Source: GCA-2683825 sp965662355 (GTDB lineage Bacteria > Planctomycetota > UBA1135 > GCA-002686595). Taken from it: 64,000 nucleotides of DNA. A program made the position numbers and the translations under genes. The stretch covers positions 186,001-250,000 of the forward strand of contig CBFIHP010000007.1 of NCBI GenBank assembly GCA_965662355.1. Direction: 5' to 3'. Of the stretch, positions 9,155-16,592 are shown one piece after another (positions within the stretch are counted from its first letter, which is position 1; every line of letters begins with the position of its first letter). The notes below the pieces were generated by a model. It saw only the letters and a list, made by a program, of their open reading frames with translations. It did no database searches and was not told the origin of the DNA.

Positions 9155-10626
9155 TCTCTAGTCGAGGTTAACCCGCCTGGGGCGTTGCCGCCAGTATTCT
9201 GATCGAGCTCGAGCATGAAGACGCATTCCAGGTGCGGTGTGTGTGGAAACAGGTCGATCGGCTGGATCGAACGCACACGAAAGCCTTCCTCGACAAGCTG
9301 CCCCAGATCTCGAACCGCAGAGCGAGGATTGCACGAAACATACACGACGCGCGCTGGACGCAACTGGGCGAGCACGCCCAGCACCTTCGGATGCAACCCC
9401 GCGCGCGGAGGATCGACGATGCACAAGTCCGGTGCGGGAATACCGCGTTCTCCCAGGAGTTCCGGTCGCAAGACATCGACAAGGTCGCCCGCGATGAAGA
9501 CGGGAACGCTGAGATCGTTCTGGCTGGCGTTCCGACGCGCATCCTCGACGGCACTTTCAACCAGCTCGAAGCCGAATACAGGCGCGTCACTGGAGCGCCG
9601 GGCGTGAGCCATGGCGAGCGCCCAGGGACCGCATCCGCAGCACAGGTCATAAACGACCTCGTCCTCTTTGACCTCGGCCGCGTGGACGACGTGCTGCCAC
9701 AGGACCTGCGCCTGCAGACTGTTCGTCTGGAAGAACGTATCGGTCGAAATGCGAAAGCTCAAACCGCCGAGCTCTTCGGTGATGAAACCCTCGCCCTTGA
9801 AGCGTCGTTCTTCACCACCGCTGGCCACCATGGCCGAACCAGGTGTGACGCGTTGCACGCAGGTCGTGATCTCGGGATGGGCCTCGAGCAGCTGAGCCAG
9901 GTAGGGATCGACCGAACCGGCGTCTTCGGTCGTCGTGAACAACGCCACGAGAATCTCGCCCGAGGCGAACGAACGACGCAAGAGGAGATGCCGCAGCAAT
10001 CCAACATGGGCTCGCACGTCCCACGCGGAAAGGCCGTGCTCGCGGGCGAGCCTGCGCGCTGTGCGCAGGATCGGCGACGCCTCCTGGAAGGCGATGTCGC
10101 AGGCATTTACATCCAGAACCTTGTCGAAGCGCGCCGGTACGTGCAGGCCCAGCGCGAAATCCGCCTCGACCCCTTGCGGCTCGTCCGCTTCGATCCAGCG
10201 CCGGTTGCCGAAGGTGAAGTCCATCTTGTTGCGATAATGCCATGGGTCCTCACAACCCAGGCTTGGAGCGATCTCCAGCCCCTCATGGGTCGCAAGAATT
10301 GGCTCCAGCAGGTTCTCGAGAGCCAGTTCGAGGCCGGCGAGCTGCTGGGTGTAGCGCACGTTCTGGAAGCTGCACCCACCGCAACTTCCGAAGTGTTCGC
10401 AACGCGCATCGATGTAGTTCTTCCCGGGGTCGATGATGTCCTCGACCGAGGCCTCGATCTCCTTGCGTCGGCGACGATGCACCAAGGCCTTCACGCGCGA
10501 TCCGGGCACACCGCCGCGGACGCGCACGGTACGCCCGTCCAGCTGACCGTGGGCGCGCCCCTTGTCGTCGATGCCGTCGATCGAGAGCTCGATGGATTCC
10601 CCTTTGCGGGGTGCGCGAACGTTCAC
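9151..10626 (-). CDS. rlmD: 23S rRNA (uracil-C5)-methyltransferase RlmD-like
   Basis: 491 residues. An N-terminal TRAM-like OB domain (~1-65) is followed by a Cys cluster C76-x5-C82-x2-C85 for an iron-sulfur centre. The RlmD/TrmA-type Rossmann methyltransferase domain has YDLCCGCGPWALAMA as the SAM-binding loop, IVDPPRAGLHPKV, and the catalytic-Cys motif YVSCNPRS. It methylates uracil C5 in RNA; RlmD versus RlmC/TrmA specificity cannot be settled by eye, but the TRAM plus Fe-S cluster arrangement fits RlmD best. It sits between trmL and yqgE with ATGA overlaps on both sides. Confidence 0.88.
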   Translation of the reverse strand: MNVRAPRKGESIELSIDGIDDKGRAHGQLDGRTVRVRGGVPGSRVKALVHRRRRKEIEASVEDIIDPGKNYIDARCEHFGSCGGCSFQNVRYTQQLAGLELALENLLEPILATHEGLEIAPSLGCEDPWHYRNKMDFTFGNRRWIEADEPQGVEADFALGLHVPARFDKVLDVNACDIAFQEASPILRTARRLAREHGLSAWDVRAHVGLLRHLLLRRSFASGEILVALFTTTEDAGSVDPYLAQLLEAHPEITTCVQRVTPGSAMVASGGEERRFKGEGFITEELGGLSFRISTDTFFQTNSLQAQVLWQHVVHAAEVKEDEVVYDLCCGCGPWALAMAHARRSSDAPVFGFELVESAVEDARRNASQNDLSVPVFIAGDLVDVLRPELLGERGIPAPDLCIVDPPRAGLHPKVLGVLAQLRPARVVYVSCNPRSAVRDLGQLVEEGFRVRSIQPIDLFPHTPHLECVFMLELDQNTGGNAPGGLTSTRE

Positions 10627-11222
10627 GTTGTCTCCCTCGCTTCACCTGCATGTGCACCGAGATCTGCACCTAGATCTGCACCGCGGCGCGCGATCTCGGA
10701 GGGAACCATGGGCTCGCCGTGTGGGCGTTGATAAGACCCGTCGTTCACCGGCAAATCCATACGGGCCGAAACCATCGCCGTGTACGTCGCCAGACAAACG
10801 ACATTGGCGAGATTCAAGCTACGCACTCCCTCACGAATGGGAACGTACACGCGATGCTTCCCGTGTTCCTCGAGCATGCCCGCAGGCAAACCCTTGGTTT
10901 CGCTGCCGAAGCAAAGCACATCGTCGGCGGCGAACTGCGTCTCGAAGAGCGAACGTCCGCCTCGCGCGCTGAAGAGCTTCAAGCGCTCCTCCAACGGACG
11001 GGCTGAACGCGCGCGCAGCACCGTGCAGGCGCTCTGCCAGTCGGAGTGAACCGTGAGGTCCACCTGGGGCCAGTAGTCGAGCCCCGCGCGCTTCAGGTAA
11101 CGGTCTTCGAGCGAGAATCCGAGCGGTTCGATCAGGTGCAAGGGCCGGCCCGTGGCCGCGGCGAGGCGAGCCGCGCAGCCTGTGTTGTGGGGTATTTCGG
11201 GGTGGATCAGGACGAGGTCCAT
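10623..11222 (-). CDS. trmL: tRNA (cytidine/uridine-34-2'-O)-methyltransferase TrmL-like (SPOUT)
   Basis: 199 residues. The knotted SPOUT fold is recognisable from LVLIHPEIPHNTGCAARLAA at the N-terminus, LCFGSETKGLPAGML in the middle, and the SAM-binding knot VYVPIREGVRSLNLANVVC. TrmL 2'-O-methylates the wobble nucleotide of leucine tRNAs. The C-terminus extends past the usual end with a short acidic Gly-Ala tail (GADLGADLGAHAGE) made by a 12-bp tandem DNA repeat. First gene of a three-gene unit; its stop overlaps rlmD (ATGA). Confidence 0.9.
   Translation of the reverse strand: MDLVLIHPEIPHNTGCAARLAAATGRPLHLIEPLGFSLEDRYLKRAGLDYWPQVDLTVHSDWQSACTVLRARSARPLEERLKLFSARGGRSLFETQFAADDVLCFGSETKGLPAGMLEEHGKHRVYVPIREGVRSLNLANVVCLATYTAMVSARMDLPVNDGSYQRPHGEPMVPSEIARRGADLGADLGAHAGEARETT
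10659..10682. repeat. 12-bp direct tandem duplication inside trmL 3' end
   Basis: Two adjacent near-identical 12-bp units (GAGATCTGCACC then TAGATCTGCACC) encode the repeated Ala-Asp-Leu-Gly steps of the TrmL tail. The duplication keeps the frame and looks like replication slippage. Confidence 0.7.
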
Positions 11223-11355
11223 GCTGCGCAGGGTACCCGAGGTTGCCTGGCTGGATAGGGCCAGGATAGGCCAGGGAGGGCCCTGAGGCGCCTGGCGGGA
11301 GCCCTGATCGGGGAAATCCGCTTTCCTGATCCACGAACCGCCTCGATTTTCGGTA

Positions 11356-11366
11356 TTTGTTAGGGT
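11356..11366 (+). promoter_or_regulatory. 11-mer shared with the dnaE-type polymerase upstream region
   Basis: TTTGTTAGGGT ends 2 bp before the Y-polymerase ATG and occurs identically at 54941-54951, 28 bp before the DnaE-type polymerase ATG. TG-T-TAGGGT resembles an extended -10 element, but here it would put transcription start inside the coding region unless a later start is used. The shared word is seen; its role is inferred and weak. Confidence 0.3.
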
Positions 11367-11368
11367 CC

Positions 11369-12802
11369 ATGGACACGCGGCCTCACCACCGCGACCTCGC
11401 CCTCTCCCCGGGCACCCGTCGCATCCTGCATCTCGACGTCGATGCCTTCCTGGCGTCGGTCGAGCAAGCGCTCCACCCCGAGTTGGCCGGCAAGCCGCTG
11501 GTCGTGGGTGGTTCGCCGCGTTCGCGCAACCTCGTCATGTCCTGCTCGTACGAGGCGCGACGCTTCGGAATCCGTCCGGGCCTGCCCCTCGCCGAGGCCC
11601 AACGACGTTGTCGGCGCGCCATTTTCCGCGACGGGGACTCGCAAGCTGCCAACCGTTTGCGCGAGGAGATCACGCGCATCCTCTTGAGCTTCAGTCCCCA
11701 CGTCGAGGTCGCCTCGATCGACGACTTCTTTCTCGATCTCACCGGCACGGGAAGGCTGCACGGCGCGGCCTTCGACACGGCGCTCCACATTCAAGAGCTC
11801 GTACGTGAACACTGCTCGTTGCCCTTGAGCATCGGGGTCGCCACGAATCGATTGATGGCGCGACTGGCTGGCAAGCTGGCCAAACCCGGTGGGGTGGCCG
11901 AGATCCTGCCCGGATACGAACGCACCTTCCTGACGTCGCTTCCGGTCGATCATCTTCCGGGTGTCGGACATTCGATCGGAGCACGGCTCGAGCGCTTTTC
12001 GATCCGCACCGTCGGCGAACTGGCCCTCGTGCCGCGCGAGATCCTCTTCGCAAGCTTCGGTCGCGACGGGCTCGTGATCTACGATCGCGCCCAGGGAAAG
12101 GACGAGAGTCCCATCGAGGCCACGCACTTCGAAGACGACCAGGGGGGTCTCCACGCGCGCCCTCCACGGTCGCTCCAACGCGAGACGACCTTTGAACCCG
12201 AGGAGGGACGCCGCGAGATGATCGAGGCCATGCTCTCGTACCTCGTCGAGCGCGCGACCCATCGCCTGCGACAGCAAAAGCTCAGTGTGCGCACGCTCGA
12301 GGTTCGCGTCCGTTGGGTCGAAACACGGCCTGGGCAACAGCCGGGACAATCCAAATCACGGGGGGGGTCGGGTTCACGCGAACGCGAGCCCCTCAGCGTC
12401 GAGCGCCGCCGCACCCTCGCCGCAGCGACCGATGCCACCGACGAGATCTGGCACTGCGCACGGGAACTCTACCGAGAGCTACCGCGCAAGCGCGCTCTCG
12501 TGAAGCGCTTGACCCTCAAACTGTCGAACTTCGGCCACGCCGCGGGCTGGCAGGGCCGGCTCTTCGACGAAGGGGATGAGCCCCGCGCCACCTCGAAAAA
12601 CCTCCTCGACGCTCCTTGCGAGAGCAAAGGGCCGGGAACCTCTCGGCCCGATCGCCAACGACGGCTCGACGCCGCCCTGGATCAACTTCGCAAGCGCCAC
12701 GGCTTCGGACGCATCCTGCGCGGAACGAGCACGCCCCTGGAAAAGACCCATCCCCTGGGCGAGGACGGGTTCCGCTTGCGGACACCTTCCCTGAACCAGT
12801 AG
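11369..12802 (+). CDS. Y-family DNA polymerase, variant active site (DinB-like)
   Basis: 477 residues. Palm/finger motifs HLDVDAFLASVE (D23, D25), VMSCSYEARRFGIRPG, SIGVATNRLMARLAGKLAKPGG and the HhH segment LPGVGHSIGARL place it in the Y family. Two key positions differ from DinB. The steric-gate aromatic after DxDxF is Leu (L28), and the catalytic Asp-Glu pair is Asp-Asp (D118-D119 in SIDDFFLDLTG). Acidic metal ligands remain, so polymerisation is possible, but nucleotide selectivity may be altered. A little-finger region (~250-400) and a basic C-terminal tail follow. ATG 11369 is chosen; a TTG lies 12 bp upstream in frame. It may partner the DnaE2-like polymerase in translesion synthesis, but no imuA or lexA is visible here. 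Confidence 0.85.
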   Translation: MDTRPHHRDLALSPGTRRILHLDVDAFLASVEQALHPELAGKPLVVGGSPRSRNLVMSCSYEARRFGIRPGLPLAEAQRRCRRAIFRDGDSQAANRLREEITRILLSFSPHVEVASIDDFFLDLTGTGRLHGAAFDTALHIQELVREHCSLPLSIGVATNRLMARLAGKLAKPGGVAEILPGYERTFLTSLPVDHLPGVGHSIGARLERFSIRTVGELALVPREILFASFGRDGLVIYDRAQGKDESPIEATHFEDDQGGLHARPPRSLQRETTFEPEEGRREMIEAMLSYLVERATHRLRQQKLSVRTLEVRVRWVETRPGQQPGQSKSRGGSGSREREPLSVERRRTLAAATDATDEIWHCARELYRELPRKRALVKRLTLKLSNFGHAAGWQGRLFDEGDEPRATSKNLLDAPCESKGPGTSRPDRQRRLDAALDQLRKRHGFGRILRGTSTPLEKTHPLGEDGFRLRTPSLNQ

Positions 12803-12826
12803 GGGCTTTCTTGATAGCATCCCGGG

Positions 12827-13783
12827 ATGTCGACGAGTCTTTTCTCTCTAGCTCTGATCGCTATGAGCGCTCTGGGAGCGCGAGCGACCTCTCCCCTCTC
12901 TGGTGCAGACGCGGGCACGCCTCCCGCAAAGATCCGCTGCCTGATCATAGACGGCGTCAACAATCACCACTGGCAAGCAACCACCAAGGCGACGAAGGCG
13001 ACCCTGCTGGCGACAGGGCGCTTCACGGTCGATGTCTCGACGTCGCCAGCGAAAGACGCGGATCCCGAAGCCTGGGCACAGTGGAAACCGGAGTTCGCGA
13101 AGTACCAGCTCGTCGTCAGCAACTTCAACGACGGCGGGCACTGTCTGTGGTCGGAGCAGACGAAGCATGCCTTCGTGTCGTTCGTGAAGGCCGGTGGCGG
13201 ATTCGTCCCGATCCACGCGGCGGACAACTCCTCGTCCGACTGGCCGGAATACAACGAGATGATCGCCGTCGGAGGCTGGGGTGGCCGTAAGCCAGCGACG
13301 CACGGCTCGCTCCTGCGCAAGACGGAGAAGGGCTGGGGCGCCGACCAGGCACCGAAGGGCGGCAGCGGTGGACACGGTCCACGCTGGGCCTTCCCGGTGC
13401 GCGCTGAGAAACCCGACCACCCGATTCTGAAGGGGCTACCGAAGCTCTGGATGCACGGCAATGACGAGCTCTACAACTCGCTGCGAGGACCCTGCGAGAA
13501 CGTCACCGTACTGGCCTCTTCCCCCTCGAAAGCCACAGGTACCGACGAGCCGATGGCCATGCTGATCACCTACGGCAGGGGCAGGGTGTTCCACCTTCCG
13601 CTGGGACACGTCGGCGGCCCACAGGACGTGCAAGCGGTGCATTGCGTCGGGTTCCAGACGTTGCTGGCGCGGGGTGCCGAGTTCGTCGCGACGGGAAGCG
13701 TGACGCTGCCAATCCCCGCGGACTTTCCCACGGCCGAGGCGGTGAGCATCGTCCCGCCGGCCGAAGTGATATGGGAGCCCTGA
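12827..13783 (+). CDS. Exported ThuA-domain protein
   Basis: 318 residues with a signal peptide of about 21 residues (ending near ARATS). The ThuA / class-I-glutamine-amidotransferase-like fold shows as CLIIDGVNNHHW, LVVSNFNDGGH, GGGFVPIHAADNSS, then DHPILKGLP and HGNDELYNSLRGP, with late HLPLGHVGG. ThuA-domain proteins are abundant in planctomycetes and related groups and are linked to sugar metabolism or extracellular carbohydrate degradation, but the reaction is unsettled. It overlaps the next gene by 13 bp, which suggests co-expression. Confidence 0.87.
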   Translation: MSTSLFSLALIAMSALGARATSPLSGADAGTPPAKIRCLIIDGVNNHHWQATTKATKATLLATGRFTVDVSTSPAKDADPEAWAQWKPEFAKYQLVVSNFNDGGHCLWSEQTKHAFVSFVKAGGGFVPIHAADNSSSDWPEYNEMIAVGGWGGRKPATHGSLLRKTEKGWGADQAPKGGSGGHGPRWAFPVRAEKPDHPILKGLPKLWMHGNDELYNSLRGPCENVTVLASSPSKATGTDEPMAMLITYGRGRVFHLPLGHVGGPQDVQAVHCVGFQTLLARGAEFVATGSVTLPIPADFPTAEAVSIVPPAEVIWEP

Positions 13784-16074
13784 TCTCGCGTTTTCGATTC
13801 GTCCTTCTCGCCTTCGCCCTGATCCCGGGTTGCCGTCAAGAGCCCACACGCCACGATCGGACGATCTTCCTGACGAACCTGCCGACGACGCAGGTCTCGG
13901 TCGGTGCAGAGAGGCCCTTCGCACTGCACGAATCCGAGCTGGGTGACGTTGCCCTGCGCGGCGCGGAGGTCGGCTTCGACAAGCGCCGCGCCATCGTGCA
14001 AAAGCCGGGGGTCGACGTGTGCTTTCATGGAGTCCCCATGGCGGGCGCAGTGCTGGAGACCGCCGTTCTGTATCGCGGGCCGCCTGGCGCGGCCGAGGCG
14101 TTCTCGGTGGAAATCATCGCCGAGGGCACGAACGGTCACAGATCGGTTCTCTGGCAAGAAACCCTCAACGCCCCCGCTGACGAGGACGATCGGCGTTGGA
14201 GCGAGATCCTCGTGCCACTTCCCGACGAGCTGGGTGAGCGCGGAACATTGTGCTTTCGATCTCGGTGCGCCGCTGACAATAGCGATGATGGCGACGACAG
14301 CGTCAATTCCATCACGCTCCGCGCGGTCCCTGGTTGGAGCAACCCCAAGCTCATCCTGCGAGATCTCGAGCAGGCCAGGGCCAAGGAGCAACACCGCAAC
14401 GTCATCGTGTTCCTGATCGATACGCTGCGGCAGGATCATCTGGGCACGTACGGCTACGATCGCAATACCTCTCCGAACATCGACGCCCTGGCCGAAGAGA
14501 GCCTGGTCTTCACCGCAGCCCACTCCGCAGCTCCCTGGACGAAGGCCTCGGTCGCGACGCTCTTCACGTCACAACCACCTTCCGTGCACGGGGCCGAGGA
14601 TTACCAGGACCGGCTGAGCAACGCCGCGGTCACGCTGGCCGAGACGCTGCTGCGGGCCGGATATCGAACCGGCGCGGTCGGCTACAACGGCTGGGTGTTC
14701 AACGCGAAGTTCAACCTTCTGCAAGGCTTCGAGGAGCGTTTCTCCGTGATCGACCACAAACGCGAGGGCGGTGCGCGGGCGGATTCGGTCGTAGCGGAGT
14801 CGATAGACTGGCTGGATCGAAATCGCGACAAGCCCTTCTTCCTGTATATCCATACGGTCGATCCACACGAACCCTACGTCCCAACGGCCGAACTACGCCG
14901 CACGTTCCAACGCCAGGAATACACGGGCGAGCTGACCGGACGACTCGAGGGATCCGGTGCCCACAACAAACGCAAACGAGAGCAGACGAGCGCTGAGGAT
15001 GTCGATTTTCTGCACGATCTCTACGACGCGGAGATCCGCTTCGCTGACGAGCGCTTGGGCGAGTTGATTCAGTACCTGAAGAAGAACGGACTGTGGGGGG
15101 AAACGACCCTGATCGTGACCGCTGATCACGGCGAGGAGTTCCTGGAGCACGGCGGGTGGAGCCACGGAGGGTCCCTGCACCAGGAGGAAATCCTCGTTCC
15201 GCTCGTGATCAAGCCCCCGATCTCGATGAACATCCCCGCAGCACGCATCGCGGAAGCTGTTGGACTCGTCGATCTCGCACCGACGATCTGCAGCCTCGCG
15301 GGAGTTCGGGCCGAGGACCTCGGCCATTTCGGACAGAACCTCATTCCCCTCGCGATGGCTCCCAGGCTCTGGAAAACACGCATCGTGCTCTCCGAGCTGA
15401 ACAAGGAGGGTATCCACATCGTCTCGTTGCGCCGCAATGACCGCAAATACATGCGCTACCTGCAGCCCGCGAAAGGCGAGTTCCTCTTCGATCTCGCGTC
15501 CGACCCGGGCGAGCACGAGAACCTACTGGCGAACGCGCCAAAGGAAGAGCTGGAGCGTTTCCGCCAGACCCTGAACCTGCACCTCGAGCAAACTCCGCGC
15601 GCTGGCATCGTGGTCGAGTTCCTCAGCAGCGGAGCGCAAGCGCGCGTCGTCATGAACGTCGCAATGGACCAGGGTCAGCTGGACTACGGCCTGGTCGAGT
15701 GCGAACGGGAAGGAGATCACTTTCGCCAGCGCTCGGAACACGACCACCTCTTCGAGCTCGAGGTTGGGGGGAGCGACGGGCGAGATGGTGTGCGTCTGCA
15801 TCTCGATCGCGGGGACACGGCACTCTTGACGTTTCTCGTGCGCGGAGCCGAGGTCGATCCGGCTCGGATCCTCCTCGGCTCTTCGCAACGGCCAGCCACA
15901 TCGGCCGAGGTCTCTGTGTCCGACACCGACGAAGGCCTGTGGGTCGACGAGCCACCTGCCTGGGACGCTCGGGACGGGGTGTGGTGCCGGATCTGGAATC
16001 TGCGCCCCCAGGAGGTCGTGCTGGACGACGAGGAAATCGCCGAGTTGAAAGCGCTTGGCTACCTGGGCGACTGA
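13771..16074 (+). CDS. AlkP-superfamily (sulfatase-like) lipoprotein with Thr at nucleophile position
   Basis: 767 residues. The start at 13771 gives a lipoprotein signal (LLAFALIPGC). Residues ~20-205 form an N-terminal beta-rich domain. The AlkP-superfamily domain begins at NVIVFLIDTLRQDHLGTYGY (D217) and continues with TSPNIDALAEES and LIVTADHGEEFLEHGGWSHG. At the place of the formylglycine motif C/S-x-P-S-R the sequence reads T257-K-A-S-V within PWTKASVATLFTS, so sulfatase maturation is not expected. Thr would make it a phosphodiesterase- or phosphotransferase-like member. A ~180-residue C-terminal domain ends in ELKALGYLGD, a recurrent ending in this group. It overlaps the ThuA gene. Confidence 0.83.
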   Translation: MGALISRFRFVLLAFALIPGCRQEPTRHDRTIFLTNLPTTQVSVGAERPFALHESELGDVALRGAEVGFDKRRAIVQKPGVDVCFHGVPMAGAVLETAVLYRGPPGAAEAFSVEIIAEGTNGHRSVLWQETLNAPADEDDRRWSEILVPLPDELGERGTLCFRSRCAADNSDDGDDSVNSITLRAVPGWSNPKLILRDLEQARAKEQHRNVIVFLIDTLRQDHLGTYGYDRNTSPNIDALAEESLVFTAAHSAAPWTKASVATLFTSQPPSVHGAEDYQDRLSNAAVTLAETLLRAGYRTGAVGYNGWVFNAKFNLLQGFEERFSVIDHKREGGARADSVVAESIDWLDRNRDKPFFLYIHTVDPHEPYVPTAELRRTFQRQEYTGELTGRLEGSGAHNKRKREQTSAEDVDFLHDLYDAEIRFADERLGELIQYLKKNGLWGETTLIVTADHGEEFLEHGGWSHGGSLHQEEILVPLVIKPPISMNIPAARIAEAVGLVDLAPTICSLAGVRAEDLGHFGQNLIPLAMAPRLWKTRIVLSELNKEGIHIVSLRRNDRKYMRYLQPAKGEFLFDLASDPGEHENLLANAPKEELERFRQTLNLHLEQTPRAGIVVEFLSSGAQARVVMNVAMDQGQLDYGLVECEREGDHFRQRSEHDHLFELEVGGSDGRDGVRLHLDRGDTALLTFLVRGAEVDPARILLGSSQRPATSAEVSVSDTDEGLWVDEPPAWDARDGVWCRIWNLRPQEVVLDDEEIAELKALGYLGD

Positions 16075-16168
16075 ATCCGCGGTATGGCTCTATCGGCGGG
16101 TTTTTCTCGGATCTGGGTCACCACGCAAGCCCCGCGTGGGGGCGCGCCGCGTCTGCGAGTTCCCTCCG

Positions 16169-16174
16169 TTGACA
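16169..16174 (+). promoter_or_regulatory. -35-like element upstream of the double-glycine peptide gene
   Basis: A perfect TTGACA stands 86 bp before the ATG of the small peptide gene. At 17-18 bp spacing only GAGTAC/AGTACG is available as -10, which is weak. The inverted repeat 16187-16202 covers that position, which would fit an activator- or repressor-controlled promoter. Confidence 0.4.
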
Positions 16175-16186
16175 TCTTATTTGGAA

Positions 16187-16202
16187 GTTCCGAGTACGGA
16201 AC
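16187..16202. promoter_or_regulatory. Inverted repeat GTTCCG-N4-CGGAAC, possible operator
   Basis: Perfect 6-bp arms separated by AGTA, lying where the -10 region would be relative to TTGACA at 16169 and 57 bp upstream of the small peptide start. It is too short and lacks a T-run for a terminator, so an operator is the simpler reading. Confidence 0.4.
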
Positions 16203-16259
16203 CTCAGCGGTTCTCTCTTACCGAGCGTTGCCAAACCCGCTTTGCCTCAGGAGCACAGG

Positions 16260-16484
16260 ATGAAGCAGAACACATGGTCCGCACAACTCAGTGATCGCGA
16301 GCTCACCATGGTCCGCGGTGGATTCAACCTCACTCCTGCCGGCTCCCCCAGGGATGCCGACGATGGCGTCGATACCCTCGACGAGGAATACACGCCGAGC
16401 CTCGGGATCGCCATGCCCATGCCCGCCGCTTCCGCCAGAGGAGGCGATGACGGGCAACGTCGGCTCCCTGCCAGCCGCTACTAG
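16260..16484 (+). CDS. Small peptide with double-glycine-type leader (candidate secreted or RiPP precursor)
   Basis: 74 residues. AGGAG at 16249-16253 sits 6 bp before the ATG, one of the clearest Shine-Dalgarno sites in the window. Residues 1-21 read like a class II bacteriocin leader: QLSDRELTMVRGG with the LS-x(2)-EL-x(2)-V-x-GG spacing that C39 peptidase/ABC exporters recognise. Cleavage after Gly-Gly would release a core beginning FNLTPAG. The core (~53 residues) is acidic in the middle, has Met-Pro-Met-Pro and no Cys, so a disulfide or lanthionine product is unlikely. No C39 transporter or modification enzyme lies in the window. A strong terminator follows at 16536. I do not recognise a named family. 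Confidence 0.62.
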   Translation: MKQNTWSAQLSDRELTMVRGGFNLTPAGSPRDADDGVDTLDEEYTPSLGIAMPMPAASARGGDDGQRRLPASRY

Positions 16485-16535
16485 GCGAGTCCTGATAGAA
16501 AGAACTCGGCAGAGAGAACCTGCTAGAAAAGAACC

Positions 16536-16572
16536 CGAAAAGGCCGCGCTCTCCGGAGTCGCGGCCTTTTTC
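16536..16572 (+). terminator. Rho-independent terminator after the small peptide gene
   Basis: Stem AGGCCGCG (16541-16548) pairs perfectly with CGCGGCCT (16560-16567), with an 11-nt loop, A residues before the stem and five T after it. It lies 52 bp after the peptide stop and also just beyond the end of the convergent ColD-like gene (stop at 16593). Confidence 0.85.
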
Positions 16573-16592
16573 GTCAGCCTGGATAGACTCGC

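Noticed and set aside
9232..10731. 499-codon plus-strand frame
   Set aside because: Antisense to rlmD, which has Fe-S and catalytic motifs in correct order.
11369..12802. Calling the Y polymerase ImuB
   Set aside because: ImuB normally lacks most catalytic acids; here both metal-binding Asp positions and an Asp in place of the Glu remain, and no imuA is present.
16187..16202. Inverted repeat read as a terminator
   Set aside because: Stem is only 6 bp and no T-run follows; better as an operator.
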